DNA from: Baia soyae
Lineage (GTDB): Bacteria; Bacillota; Bacilli; Thermoactinomycetales; Thermoactinomycetaceae
Assembly: GCF_004341445.1 (NCBI RefSeq)
Contig: NZ_SLXV01000025.1
Coordinates: 1 to 39,101, forward strand
DNA length: 39,101 nucleotides
Direction of reading: 5' to 3'
The position numbers and the translations under genes are program-made. The notes under the pieces are model-generated. The model ran no database searches and was not told the DNA's origin. It was given only the letters and a program-made list of their open reading frames with translations. Shown piece by piece: positions 1 to 7,343 of the stretch; position 1 is the stretch's first letter, and each line of letters begins with the position of its first letter.

Positions 1-38
1 TCAATTTTGTTTCTAATGAATATTTAGCCATAGAAAAA

Positions 39-86
39 GCACCTCCAACTGTTGGGTTTTAATTTCGTGTCCAACAATTGGGGTGC
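39..86 (-). terminator. Terminator-like hairpin, T-run on the minus strand
   Basis: Arms at 39-55 and 71-86 pair as GCACC, CCAA and GTTGG blocks with a bulge and a small internal loop. The minus strand continues into TTTTTC; the plus strand has no T-run. No minus-strand gene lies immediately to the right, so its client is unclear. It may end a plus-strand gene outside the window or insulate the SASP gene. Confidence 0.4.
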
Positions 87-213
87 AGTTCAAAACGGGA
101 TATCTGCTTTTTATTTGTCTAATCGACAAAATAAAAGTACCAAAATTTCCTACACATGAAAAACTCATTTCGACACAATATAAGAGTACAAACAGCGAGG
201 AGGTGAAACAAAA

Positions 214-414
214 ATGGCTCGTAACTCTTCTTCTAACTTGGTTGTGAATGGTGCTTCTCAAGCTCTTGATCAAATGAAGTATGAGATCGCTTCTGAGTTT
301 GGTGTACAACTTGGTGGTGAAACTACTTCACGTGCTAACGGTAGCGTAGGTGGAGAAATCACTAAGCGTCTTGTTGCTTTAGCTGAATCACAACTTGGCG
401 GATTCCGTGGTTAA
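214..414 (+). CDS. Alpha/beta-type small acid-soluble spore protein
   Basis: A 66-residue protein of the alpha/beta SASP family. These proteins coat and protect DNA in the dormant spore and are degraded by the GPR protease at germination. The sequence shows the family's GPR region around EIASEFGV (residues 24-31) and the conserved second half with [15 protein letters not shown] followed by EITKRLV. Length is typical for the family. The ATG at 214 follows a very strong ribosome binding site, AGGAGGTGA at 198-206, with 7 nt spacing. Just upstream, CACAATA at 174-180 is one base from the sigma-G -10 pattern CATNNTA, with TGAAA at 156-160 as a possible -35. Forespore control is therefore plausible but rests on weak matches. 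A perfect 11-bp terminator follows at 431-457. Confidence 0.95.
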   Translation: MARNSSSNLVVNGASQALDQMKYEIASEFGVQLGGETTSRANGSVGGEITKRLVALAESQLGGFRG

Positions 415-430
415 TTGAATACTTGGTTAG

Positions 431-460
431 AAAGGCAGTGGTGATCCCACTGCCTTTTGT
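431..460 (+). terminator. Rho-independent terminator of the SASP gene
   Basis: A perfect 11-bp stem (431-441 with 447-457, AAAGGCAGTGG) with a 5-nt loop is followed by TTTTG and a T-rich tract. It starts 16 nt after the SASP stop codon. Confidence 0.9.
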
Positions 461-469
461 CATTTCTTT

Positions 470-478
470 TGTTATAAT
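470..478 (+). promoter_or_regulatory. Extended -10 promoter for the 188-aa gene
   Basis: TG at 470-471, one base, then a consensus TATAAT at 473-478 forms an extended -10 element. No good -35 lies 16-18 bp upstream, because that stretch is occupied by the preceding terminator stem. It sits 37 bp before the start at 515. Confidence 0.6.
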
Positions 479-514
479 GAGAGAAACCTTTCGTTATGAA
501 AAAGGAGTTTTTTT

Positions 515-1081
515 ATGAAAACATTTGGTTACGGTAGTAATCTGAATGGTTACATGTCCACCATTGAGATGATAGCTGATACATTTACCCCTAGAGTAAA
601 TACATATTTAGAAACGTATGATGAAGTAATCATAGGTAAATTAGATTTTGATCAGAGTGAGATTTATCAGTACGGACTTTTGAAATCATTTGCGATCCAG
701 GAAGAAGAGGATCAAGTACAATTTACTTTTGAGACCTTGCAGGAGAAGAGTTTACAGTCGCTAACGGAGAACTATCAAGACCTATATCTTACCCATGAAG
801 GGGTATTTGATTTACTTCTTGCTACGGATGAAGATGAGGATCAGCAGGTAGAGTATAGAGTCATATTCTTAACATGGGTTGATTTTCAATCTGGAGAAGA
901 GAAAACGTATTTTATCGCACCGAATCATATCGTCCCAGAACCACTTGCCTGTGTAGCGGAATTTTGGCCATTGGTAAGTGAGATTGGAAGAGATGTCGAT
1001 TTTCAAAAAACAGGATGCCATGCCAATGAGATGAAAGAAATACTAAAGCGAGTTACACCACCACAATCGGAAAAAGAATAG
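515..1081 (+). CDS. Acidic hypothetical protein, 188 aa
   Basis: I do not recognise this protein. It is 188 residues, strongly acidic (for instance ATDEDEDQQVEYR near residues 103-115), with no signal peptide, membrane segment or obvious metal-binding cluster; it appears soluble and cytoplasmic. Alternating hydrophobic stretches (VEYRVIFLTWVDF, EKTYFIAPNHIV) suggest a beta-rich fold. The ATG follows AAAGGAG (501-507) at good spacing and an extended -10 promoter at 470-478. A strong terminator follows 4 nt after the stop, so it is a single-gene transcript between the SASP gene and a minus-strand gene. No function is proposed. Confidence 0.8.
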   Translation: MKTFGYGSNLNGYMSTIEMIADTFTPRVNTYLETYDEVIIGKLDFDQSEIYQYGLLKSFAIQEEEDQVQFTFETLQEKSLQSLTENYQDLYLTHEGVFDLLLATDEDEDQQVEYRVIFLTWVDFQSGEEKTYFIAPNHIVPEPLACVAEFWPLVSEIGRDVDFQKTGCHANEMKEILKRVTPPQSEKE

Positions 1082-1085
1082 CTTT

Positions 1086-1124
1086 AAAAAGGGCAGAAGT
1101 CAAAAAAACTTCTGCCCTTTTTCT
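1086..1124 (+). terminator. Rho-independent terminator
   Basis: A perfect 15-bp stem (1086-1100 with 1108-1122; GGGCAGAAGT core) with a 7-nt A-rich loop. A-run and T-run flanks make it usable on both strands, but its position suits the 188-aa gene. Confidence 0.92.
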
Positions 1125-1196
1125 ATGTGATTGGGTATTGACATAGACAAAGTGGAGCATGGACACATATTCCTAAGGTATCACGAGAGAACAAAC

Positions 1197-1685
1197 TTAC
1201 TTCTTTTTCTTGCGAGAACTCAGCACTGTTTTCACTAAGTCGTTTAATCCAGGGGAGTTGATTAGGTCAAATAACGAGTCAGTATTTCCTACATCTACAT
1301 CTTCAGAGATGGTTTGCTTCTCTTCTCCATCTGCAGCCTGTTTTGTGGGTTTTCCCTTTGAAGAGGGTTTTGGTTTTAGCTGGGATTGATTTAGCTGTGA
1401 TAATGCTCCAATTAGCTGTTTGAAAGCACCTTGATCTTTAAATGCTCGTGAGAAAGACTGGAATGCTTCAATCATCTGCTTTACATCACTTGATTTCTTA
1501 GAAAAATTGCCTGCTAGACCCTCGAGCTTCTTCATGGAGTCCATAAAATTAAGTCGAACAGACTTACTCTTTACCTGGGGATTCGTGGAAATGGTTTTTC
1601 CTCTTGTGGATCGGGATTTACGTGCTGGAAAAGTCGTGTTGTTCATAAATGGACGTTTGTGGGACTTGGGTTTTCTCGATTTCAT
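1197..1685 (-). CDS. Lys/Ser-rich hypothetical protein, 162 aa
   Basis: Unrecognised. The N-terminal 45 residues are very basic (MKSRKPKSHKRPF, then an RKSRSTRGK stretch). The middle (about 45-100) looks helical, with MKKLEGLAGNFSKK and MIEAFQSFSRAFKDQGAFKQLIGALSQL. A Pro/Lys-rich linker follows, and the protein ends in RKKKK. There is no signal peptide or membrane segment. The ATG at 1685 follows AGGTAGGTG (about 1691-1699 on this strand). It is divergent from the subtilase gene at 1764, so the 78 bp between the two starts must hold both promoters. The charge pattern would suit a nucleic-acid or spore-coat binding protein, but that is conjecture. Confidence 0.72.
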   Translation of the reverse strand: MKSRKPKSHKRPFMNNTTFPARKSRSTRGKTISTNPQVKSKSVRLNFMDSMKKLEGLAGNFSKKSSDVKQMIEAFQSFSRAFKDQGAFKQLIGALSQLNQSQLKPKPSSKGKPTKQAADGEEKQTISEDVDVGNTDSLFDLINSPGLNDLVKTVLSSRKKKK

Positions 1686-1763
1686 GGTATAACACCTACC
1701 TACAAAGCCCAGTTTATCTATCTATATTCACTTACCATCCTGTTAGTGAAGGGGAGTGGCAAA

Positions 1764-2903
1764 ATGACACAGAGCTGGTGGACCCCTTCGAATTCCTCTA
1801 GGCGTGTAAAGAGGTTGCGAAGAATTTATAATCTGAAAGAAGGCTCTCAACTAGATCGTTATATTCGAGAAATGCGCCAACTCGGGGTTCGGCCTGTTCG
1901 TTTTTTAGCTGAGATTGGAATTGTGATTGGAGAGTATACGCCCGACCATCAGTCCGAAATAAGACTCGGAAAGCATCCAGATGTAGAATTAGTGGAACCA
2001 GATCTTCGAATCACGATTACAGAGCCTTATATGAATTCCAACTCCACTTCGTATGCTTCTCCTTATGTGACCGTTCCATGGGGAGTTCAGCGTGTAGAAG
2101 CGGAGAAAGTCTGGAACAGGACGAAAGGGAAAGGGATCAAAATAGCTGTAATTGATACAGGGATCGATGGTGAACATCCAGCCATTAAACCGAATTTCCG
2201 TGGTGGAGTAAATATCTTATCTCCTAGTTCCACGCCTATGGATTACAACGGACATGGGACCCATGTAGCTGGGATTATCTCAGGAAGATCGAGTGAGATG
2301 GGGATTATTGGAGTAGCTCCAAAAGCGAGTATCTATGCTGTAAAGGCATTTAATCGGAAGGGAAGTGCCAATCTTTCTGATTTATTAACTGCGATTAACT
2401 GGTGCATCGAAAATAATATGAATGTTATTAATATGAGCTTCGGAATGGAAAAAGTCAGTGAATCACTCCGACACGCGATCCAAGTAGCTCATAAGAAAGG
2501 GATTGTCATGATTGCAGCTTCGGGAAATCAAGGGTTAAATGGTAGAATTGATTATCCAGCCAGATTTCCAGAAACGATTGCGGTTATGTCTGTTTCGATG
2601 GATAATGGCATTTCTTCCTTCAGTAATCGTGGCAAAGGGGTGGATGTAGCCGCGCCTGGAGAAAAGATCCCATCTGCATGGCTGAATCAAACGAAGAAAG
2701 AGATGAGTGGAACATCGATGGCAGTGCCTCATGTATCGGGTATTGTAGCACTCATCCTCGGGATAGACGGTACGCTTAATCCAGAGCAGGTTCGGTACTT
2801 GTTACTTCGTACATCACGGAGAATCGAAGCAGAAGATATTGGGTTGGTGAATGCGGTTCAGGCTTGTAAATCATTACAGAAGGTGGCGCGACGATCTTTA
2901 TAA
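1764..2903 (+). CDS. Subtilisin-family (S8) serine protease, no signal peptide
   Basis: A 379-residue peptidase S8 protein. The catalytic triad is intact: Asp131 in VIDTGIDG, His164 in NGHGTHVAG and Ser318 in GTSMAVPHVSG, with the oxyanion-hole Asn255 in AASGNQG. Residues 1-85 resemble an I9-type propeptide (a VELVEPD-like end). There is no hydrophobic signal sequence; the protein starts MTQSWWTPSNSSRRVKRLRR, so it may act inside the cell or spore, or leave by another route. The open frame extends upstream to 1659, but that part overlaps the divergent gene. ATG 1764 has GGGGAG at 1751-1756, so I chose it. It lies among spore protein genes; a role in spore protein processing is an inference only. 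Confidence 0.93.
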   Translation: MTQSWWTPSNSSRRVKRLRRIYNLKEGSQLDRYIREMRQLGVRPVRFLAEIGIVIGEYTPDHQSEIRLGKHPDVELVEPDLRITITEPYMNSNSTSYASPYVTVPWGVQRVEAEKVWNRTKGKGIKIAVIDTGIDGEHPAIKPNFRGGVNILSPSSTPMDYNGHGTHVAGIISGRSSEMGIIGVAPKASIYAVKAFNRKGSANLSDLLTAINWCIENNMNVINMSFGMEKVSESLRHAIQVAHKKGIVMIAASGNQGLNGRIDYPARFPETIAVMSVSMDNGISSFSNRGKGVDVAAPGEKIPSAWLNQTKKEMSGTSMAVPHVSGIVALILGIDGTLNPEQVRYLLLRTSRRIEAEDIGLVNAVQACKSLQKVARRSL

Positions 2904-2906
2904 AAA

Positions 2907-2945
2907 ATTGGTTACTTAGAAATGAATGTTTCTAGGTAACCAATT
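2907..2945. terminator. Convergent terminator after the subtilase
   Basis: Arms 2907-2923 and 2929-2945 pair over 17 positions with one wobble (AATTGGTTAC core). The T-run is on the minus strand (TTTTTTATA past the stem), while the plus strand lacks one. It therefore fits best as a second stop for the gamma-SASP transcript, though it may also stop the subtilase message. Confidence 0.65.
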
Positions 2946-3019
2946 AGGCTCGTTACATAAATTATCATTTCAATCTGTTGATCATTCTGTGGTACACTAA
3001 ACGTTACATAATAAATAAC

Positions 3020-3056
3020 AACCCCACTCCAATGAATACGTGGTTGGAGTGGGGTT
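3020..3056 (-). terminator. Terminator of the gamma-SASP gene
   Basis: A perfect 13-bp stem (AACCCCACTCCAA at 3020-3032 with 3044-3056) and an 11-nt loop. On the minus strand it is followed by GTTATTTATT, and it lies 13 nt past the stop of the minus-strand gene. Confidence 0.75.
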
Positions 3057-3068
3057 GGATCTGTCCGA

Positions 3069-3620
3069 CTATCTTTGTTGATTTTTGTTTTTAGCACGTG
3101 CTTGCATACTATTAGCGGCACTTGATTCAGAAGCAAACTCAGTGTCCATACCCATGCCTTGCATACTGCTGTTAGCAGAAGCGGAGTTAGCGGCTGCATT
3201 GTTGGCTGCAGCTACAGAATTAGCGGCACTTGATTCAGAAGCAAACTCAGTGTCCATACCCATACCTTGCGTATTGCTGTTAGCAGAAGCGGCGTTGGCA
3301 GCTACATTGTTGGCTGCGGCTACAGAATTAGCGGCACTTGATTCAGAAGCAAACTCAGTGTCCATACCCATGCCTTGCATATTGCTGTTAGCAGAAGCGG
3401 AGTTAGCGGCTGCATTAGCTGCGGTTACGGAATTAGCGACACTTGATTCAGAAGCAAACTCAGTGTCCATACCCATGCCTTGCATATTGCTGTTAGCAGA
3501 AGCGGAGTTAGCGACACTTGATTCAGAAGCAAACTCGGTATCTCGCGCTTGGTTCATTGCATTCGGACCTTGTAGCGCGTTCATTTTTGATTTTCCTTGT
3601 GAAGAGTTGTTTTTATTCAT
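3069..3620 (-). CDS. sspE: Gamma-type small acid-soluble spore protein with five GPR sites
   Basis: A 183-residue, low-complexity Asn/Ala/Ser/Met-rich protein with five DTEFASES repeats. TEFASE is the recognition site of the germination protease GPR in gamma-type SASPs, which serve as amino-acid reserves rather than DNA-binding proteins. The repeat units are separated by SSVANS/SSAANS, AASANSNMQGMGM-type spacers. Bacillus subtilis SspE is about half this length with fewer sites and Gln-rich spacers, so this is an expanded version. The start is decided by a perfect AGGAGGTGA (3628-3636 on this strand), 7 nt from the ATG. It is divergent from psd and followed by two hairpin terminators. The assignment rests on the repeated protease site and composition. 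Confidence 0.9.
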   Translation of the reverse strand: MNKNNSSQGKSKMNALQGPNAMNQARDTEFASESSVANSASANSNMQGMGMDTEFASESSVANSVTAANAAANSASANSNMQGMGMDTEFASESSAANSVAAANNVAANAASANSNTQGMGMDTEFASESSAANSVAAANNAAANSASANSSMQGMGMDTEFASESSAANSMQARAKNKNQQR

Positions 3621-3715
3621 GAATTCTTCACCTCCTGTCTCATAGTCTGCCCCCTAGAGGCGGCTTTAATTACATGCAAACATTCCCTTTTTTAATAAAA
3701 TCTTCGGAGGTTCAA

Positions 3716-4555
3716 ATGAAAGATTCGTTATATCGTGTAATATGGAAAGCACTTCCTACGCGCGGCGTTTCAAGAATTACAGGCGCTTTCGCAAAACATC
3801 CCATCAGTAAAAAAGTGATCCCGTCTTATATTAACCATTTTCAAATTGAATTAGAGCCAGTCAAGAAGCCGCTAGATCAATTTGATAGCCTGCTTGATTT
3901 TTTTGTACGGGAATTAAAACCAGAAGCTCGTCCCATTGATCCAAATAGGGATCAAGTCGTCAGCCCTGTAGATGGTGCTGTTTCCCAGATTGGTGTGATT
4001 CAGGAAGGATCTTGTGTCTATGCGAAGGGAAAAGAGTACTCCCTTGCGGAACTGTTAGGAAACGATCCTCATTATGTGGAGAAATTTCAAGGTGGAAAAT
4101 TTGTTACCTTATATCTCAGTCCTCGTGATTATCACCGGATTCACATGCCTGTAGAGGGCGATATTGAAGGTTACGCATACCTTCCAGGACCACTATATCC
4201 AGTAAATCCTTTGGGAATGAGATTGTTTCCAGAGTTGTTTGCAGTAAATGAACGACTCGTTACCTACGTCCGCTCATCCGCTGGGCTAGTTGCGGTAGTA
4301 AAAGTTGGAGCGACGAATGTAGGGAGTATTAAGGTAACATATGACGAAGTGAGCACGAACAAAGGACATAGAGAGAATAAGCAAATCCGGTACCAAGACG
4401 AGCCTCATTTGTCAAAAGGGGACGAGCTGGGGAGATTTGAATTTGGTTCTACCGTCATCCTTTTGTTTGAACCGAACCGCATTGAGTGGACGATTCCTGA
4501 AGAAGTAGGAACGCAAGTTTTCATGGGTAAATCCATTGCCAAGATAGTGGAGTAA
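3716..4555 (+). CDS. psd: Phosphatidylserine decarboxylase proenzyme
   Basis: Converts phosphatidylserine to phosphatidylethanolamine at the membrane, using a pyruvoyl group made by self-cleavage. The cleavage motif is FGST at residues 243-246: the bond between Gly244 and Ser245 would break and Ser245 would become the pyruvoyl group. Also visible are SPVDGAV (Asp86) and YHRIHMP (His140, His143), the conserved residues assigned to self-cleavage and decarboxylation in this family. The 279-residue length is normal. The frame is open back to 3674, but CGGAGG at 3705-3710 places the start at ATG 3716. It precedes an MFS gene by about 57 bp and may be co-transcribed with it. No pssA synthase gene is adjacent. 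Confidence 0.96.
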   Translation: MKDSLYRVIWKALPTRGVSRITGAFAKHPISKKVIPSYINHFQIELEPVKKPLDQFDSLLDFFVRELKPEARPIDPNRDQVVSPVDGAVSQIGVIQEGSCVYAKGKEYSLAELLGNDPHYVEKFQGGKFVTLYLSPRDYHRIHMPVEGDIEGYAYLPGPLYPVNPLGMRLFPELFAVNERLVTYVRSSAGLVAVVKVGATNVGSIKVTYDEVSTNKGHRENKQIRYQDEPHLSKGDELGRFEFGSTVILLFEPNRIEWTIPEEVGTQVFMGKSIAKIVE

Positions 4556-4612
4556 AAAGGTTTTTCTCATAAGGAACTGCTTTTTGGTGCAGGCTAATGT
4601 TGGGTGAAGGTT

Positions 4613-5836
4613 ATGAAGCAATTGATACATACTAAGCGTTTAGATCGAGAGGCTTGGTATCTCCTTACCATTAGCGCGTTACATGCCATTTCGCTAGCTC
4701 TGTCTAATACCTTTTTAAACGTATATTTGTGGAAGTTGAAACAAAATTTTCTGCTGATTGGTTGGTATAATCTAACCTATCATATTTCTGTGGCAGTAAC
4801 GTTTTTATTTGCCGGCTGGCTTACGAAAAAGGTTGATCGTGTGATTGCGATCCGCTTAGGAGTCGCGATTCAGGCATTGTTTTATTTAACTGTCCTATTT
4901 TTAGGAACCAGCGCGGCGGATTATGTGGTGTTGCTGGGTTTCTTTATCGGTGTGGGTAGTGGATTTTACTGGCTAGCTTTTAATGTTCTTTACTTTGAGA
5001 TTACAGAACGTGAAAACCGAGATTATTTTAATGGAATTAGTGGATTTACGAACTCCTTAGCTGGGATTATGGCTCCTATTTTATCTGGTTGGATTATCAC
5101 ACGAATCAATCATTTTACAGGTTATCGGATTATTTTTTGGATCTCGCTGGGGATTTTTATCGCGGCCGTGATTGTGAGCTTCTTTTTGAAGGCACGTAGT
5201 TCACGAGGTAGTTATCGCTTAAAAGAAGTGCTTCGTATTGCGTGGAATCGGGAGAATAAATGGCACTGGATTAATCTGGCGATGTTGGTTCAGGGAATAC
5301 GAGAAGGCGTCTTTGTCTTTATTACGGGGCTATTGGTTTATCTAACGGCACGTAGCGAGCTTACATTGGGGACATTTTATACGATTTGTAACCTCGTATC
5401 GTTGATCGCTTATTATTTTGTAGGGAAATGGATGACCCCTGAACGTAGAATTAAAGCCATGTTTGTGGGCTCAATCGCGCTTGGAGTATGCTTTTTGCCC
5501 TATTTATTTTTGTTAAATACATGGTCGATGTTCGTGTTTGGAATAGGCATCTTTTTATTTTTCCCTTTTTATTACAATCCGATCTTATCCATTGTATTTG
5601 ATGTAATTGGTGAGAAGGATGAGAATGTGGAATTACGTGTTGAATATGTGGTTTCCAGAGAGTTGGCTTTAAATATCGGCAGGATCCTTAGTGTATTAGG
5701 CTTTATCATATGGATTTCATATTATCCAGATCTCATTCATCTAAGGTGGTATTTGTTGCCGATTGCGTTCGTGCAGGTGCTAACATGGTGGTTAATCCGT
5801 AAGGCAGCAAATGGGAAACGAGTGGCTTCCATGTAA
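4613..5836 (+). CDS. Major facilitator superfamily transporter
   Basis: About 407 residues with roughly 12 hydrophobic segments in two halves joined by a basic loop near residues 195-215 (KARSSRGSYRLKEVLRIAW). This is the usual MFS layout for a plasma-membrane secondary transporter. Residues 80-90 include the conserved intracellular loop 2-3 (GWLTKKVDRVIAIRLG), a reduced version of the family's basic motif. The second half has QGIREGVFVF. The substrate cannot be read from the sequence; YqgE/YttB-like Bacillus transporters are the nearest type I can suggest. The start is uncertain: ATG 4613 gives a normal MKQLIHTKRLD start but GAAGG lies only 2 nt before it, and GTG 4604 in the same frame is possible. 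A terminator overlaps the 3' end. Confidence 0.85.
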   Translation: MKQLIHTKRLDREAWYLLTISALHAISLALSNTFLNVYLWKLKQNFLLIGWYNLTYHISVAVTFLFAGWLTKKVDRVIAIRLGVAIQALFYLTVLFLGTSAADYVVLLGFFIGVGSGFYWLAFNVLYFEITERENRDYFNGISGFTNSLAGIMAPILSGWIITRINHFTGYRIIFWISLGIFIAAVIVSFFLKARSSRGSYRLKEVLRIAWNRENKWHWINLAMLVQGIREGVFVFITGLLVYLTARSELTLGTFYTICNLVSLIAYYFVGKWMTPERRIKAMFVGSIALGVCFLPYLFLLNTWSMFVFGIGIFLFFPFYYNPILSIVFDVIGEKDENVELRVEYVVSRELALNIGRILSVLGFIIWISYYPDLIHLRWYLLPIAFVQVLTWWLIRKAANGKRVASM

Positions 5837-5857
5837 AGGAGGTCACTCGTTTTTTGT
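5816..5857 (+). terminator. Terminator overlapping the MFS stop codon
   Basis: AAACGAGTG (5816-5824) pairs with CACTCGTTT (5844-5852), followed by TTTTG. The left arm lies inside the last codons of the MFS gene, so the stop codon (5834-5836) is in the loop. Confidence 0.75.
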
Positions 5858-5960
5858 TGAAAAAGGATAACGTGGAGAATGGATCATAGTATACTAGAAA
5901 CAAGAACGATTGATCCCCAGATTCGACTCATCAGTTTATTAGATAATTGGAGGGAATGAA

Positions 5961-7328
5961 TTGTCATACCGAGAGCTATTAGAGGCACAGCAAAAGCATT
6001 ATCATTCGGGGACTACACGAACTTTATCATTTCGCCTTGAAATGTTAGAACGATTGCGGAGTGCTGTCAAACAGGTTGAATCGCAGTTGTTTACAGCCCT
6101 ACAGAAGGATCTAGGCAAAAATGAATATGAAGCCTATCTGATGGAGATCGGTATGGTTTATAAGGAAATCAGCTTTGCGAAAAAACACCTTAAATCGTGG
6201 ATGAAGCCAGTAAGAGTGGCAAATCCAATTACCCTATTCGGTGCAAAGAGCAAGATTTATTCAGAGCCTTTTGGAGTTTCTCTTATTATGGCTCCGTGGA
6301 ATTATCCTGTTCAGCTACTATTAAATCCACTGATCGGCTCCATTAGTGCTGGAAACTGCTCTATTTTGAAACCTTCCGAGTATACACCTCATGTTTCACA
6401 AGTTCTATCCCAGCTAATAGAAGGGATTTTTCCGAAGGAATATATTGCTGTGGTCGAAGGGGATGTGGAGGCGAGTAAGGCACTACTGGAATTACCATTT
6501 GATCATATTTTCTTTACAGGGAGTACTTCTGTAGGGAAGGTCGTGATGAAAGCAGCCGCGGAGCATTTAACGCCTGTTGTTCTCGAATTAGGCGGGAAAA
6601 GCCCTGTTATCGTTGAGAAGGATGCAAATCTAGACTTGGCTGCACGCCGGATTGTGTGGGGGAAATTTAGTAACTCAGGTCAGACATGCGTAGCTCCAGA
6701 CTATTTGTTGGTTCATGAAGAGGTGAAATCTGAGCTGATTCAATTGGTCCGCAAGCATATTTCGATTGTGTATGGAAATGACCCGCTTACGGCAAATAAT
6801 TTCGGAAGCATTGTGAGTAAGCGTCATTTTGAACGGTTAAGAGATTTTCTTCATGATGGTGAGGCTCTAGTAGGCGGGGAATTGGATGAGGATAGGCTAC
6901 GGATTTCGCCCACTGTACTAGACCAAGTACCATGGGACTCGCCTATTATGGAGGATGAAATTTTTGGGCCGATATTACCTGTTTTTACATATCAGTCTCT
7001 GTCGGAATGTACCAAACGAATCCAGAATTATGCTAAGCCTCTAGCACTCTATCTCTTTACGGAGAACAAAGAGAAAGTGGAGTATATTTTGCAGAATGTA
7101 TCATTTGGTGGCGGATGTGTGAATGATACGGTGGTTCATCTATCGAATATCTATTTACCATTTGGAGGAGTCCAGCATAGTGGACAGGGAGCGTATCATG
7201 GTAAGTTTAGCTTCGATGCTTTCTCGCATAAAAAAGGAATTGTCCACCAAACAACGTTATTTGATCCCAGCATTCGTTATCCTCTAAAGGGAAATAAGAT
7301 TTCGCTATTGCGGTGGTTGTTTCGGTAG
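5961..7328 (+). CDS. NAD(P)-dependent aldehyde dehydrogenase
   Basis: A 455-residue member of the ALDH superfamily, which oxidises aldehydes to carboxylic acids. Seen: APWNYP (Asn114), ILKPSEYTP (Lys137), FFTGSTSVGK (cofactor loop near 185-192), VLELGGKSP (general base Glu209), SGQTCVAP (nucleophile Cys243) and EIFGPILPV. Length and the short basic/hydrophobic tail (SLLRWLFR) fit the class 3, fatty-aldehyde-like group represented by B. subtilis YwdH; the tail could contact membranes. The start is TTG 5961, because GGAGGG (5949-5954) sits 6 nt upstream and the nearby ATG at 5956 is out of frame. A DUF2339 gene follows 15 bp later, probably in the same transcript. The substrate is not known. 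Confidence 0.95.
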   Translation: MSYRELLEAQQKHYHSGTTRTLSFRLEMLERLRSAVKQVESQLFTALQKDLGKNEYEAYLMEIGMVYKEISFAKKHLKSWMKPVRVANPITLFGAKSKIYSEPFGVSLIMAPWNYPVQLLLNPLIGSISAGNCSILKPSEYTPHVSQVLSQLIEGIFPKEYIAVVEGDVEASKALLELPFDHIFFTGSTSVGKVVMKAAAEHLTPVVLELGGKSPVIVEKDANLDLAARRIVWGKFSNSGQTCVAPDYLLVHEEVKSELIQLVRKHISIVYGNDPLTANNFGSIVSKRHFERLRDFLHDGEALVGGELDEDRLRISPTVLDQVPWDSPIMEDEIFGPILPVFTYQSLSECTKRIQNYAKPLALYLFTENKEKVEYILQNVSFGGGCVNDTVVHLSNIYLPFGGVQHSGQGAYHGKFSFDAFSHKKGIVHQTTLFDPSIRYPLKGNKISLLRWLFR

Positions 7329-7343
7329 GACATCAAGGAGTGA

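Noticed and set aside
1659-1763. N-terminal extension of the subtilase to 1659
   Set aside because: It overlaps the divergent gene, has no ribosome binding site, and its hydrophobic stretch (AQFIYLYSLTILLVKG) is a chance translation. GGGGAG supports ATG 1764.
2907-3056. The two hairpins as a repeat or attachment site
   Set aside because: Their stem sequences are unrelated and each is explained as a terminator between converging genes.
3085-3645. Long Ala/Leu-rich plus-strand frame opposite the gamma SASP
   Set aside because: It is the antisense shadow of a low-complexity gene; no ribosome binding site, and the minus strand has a perfect one plus the protease sites.
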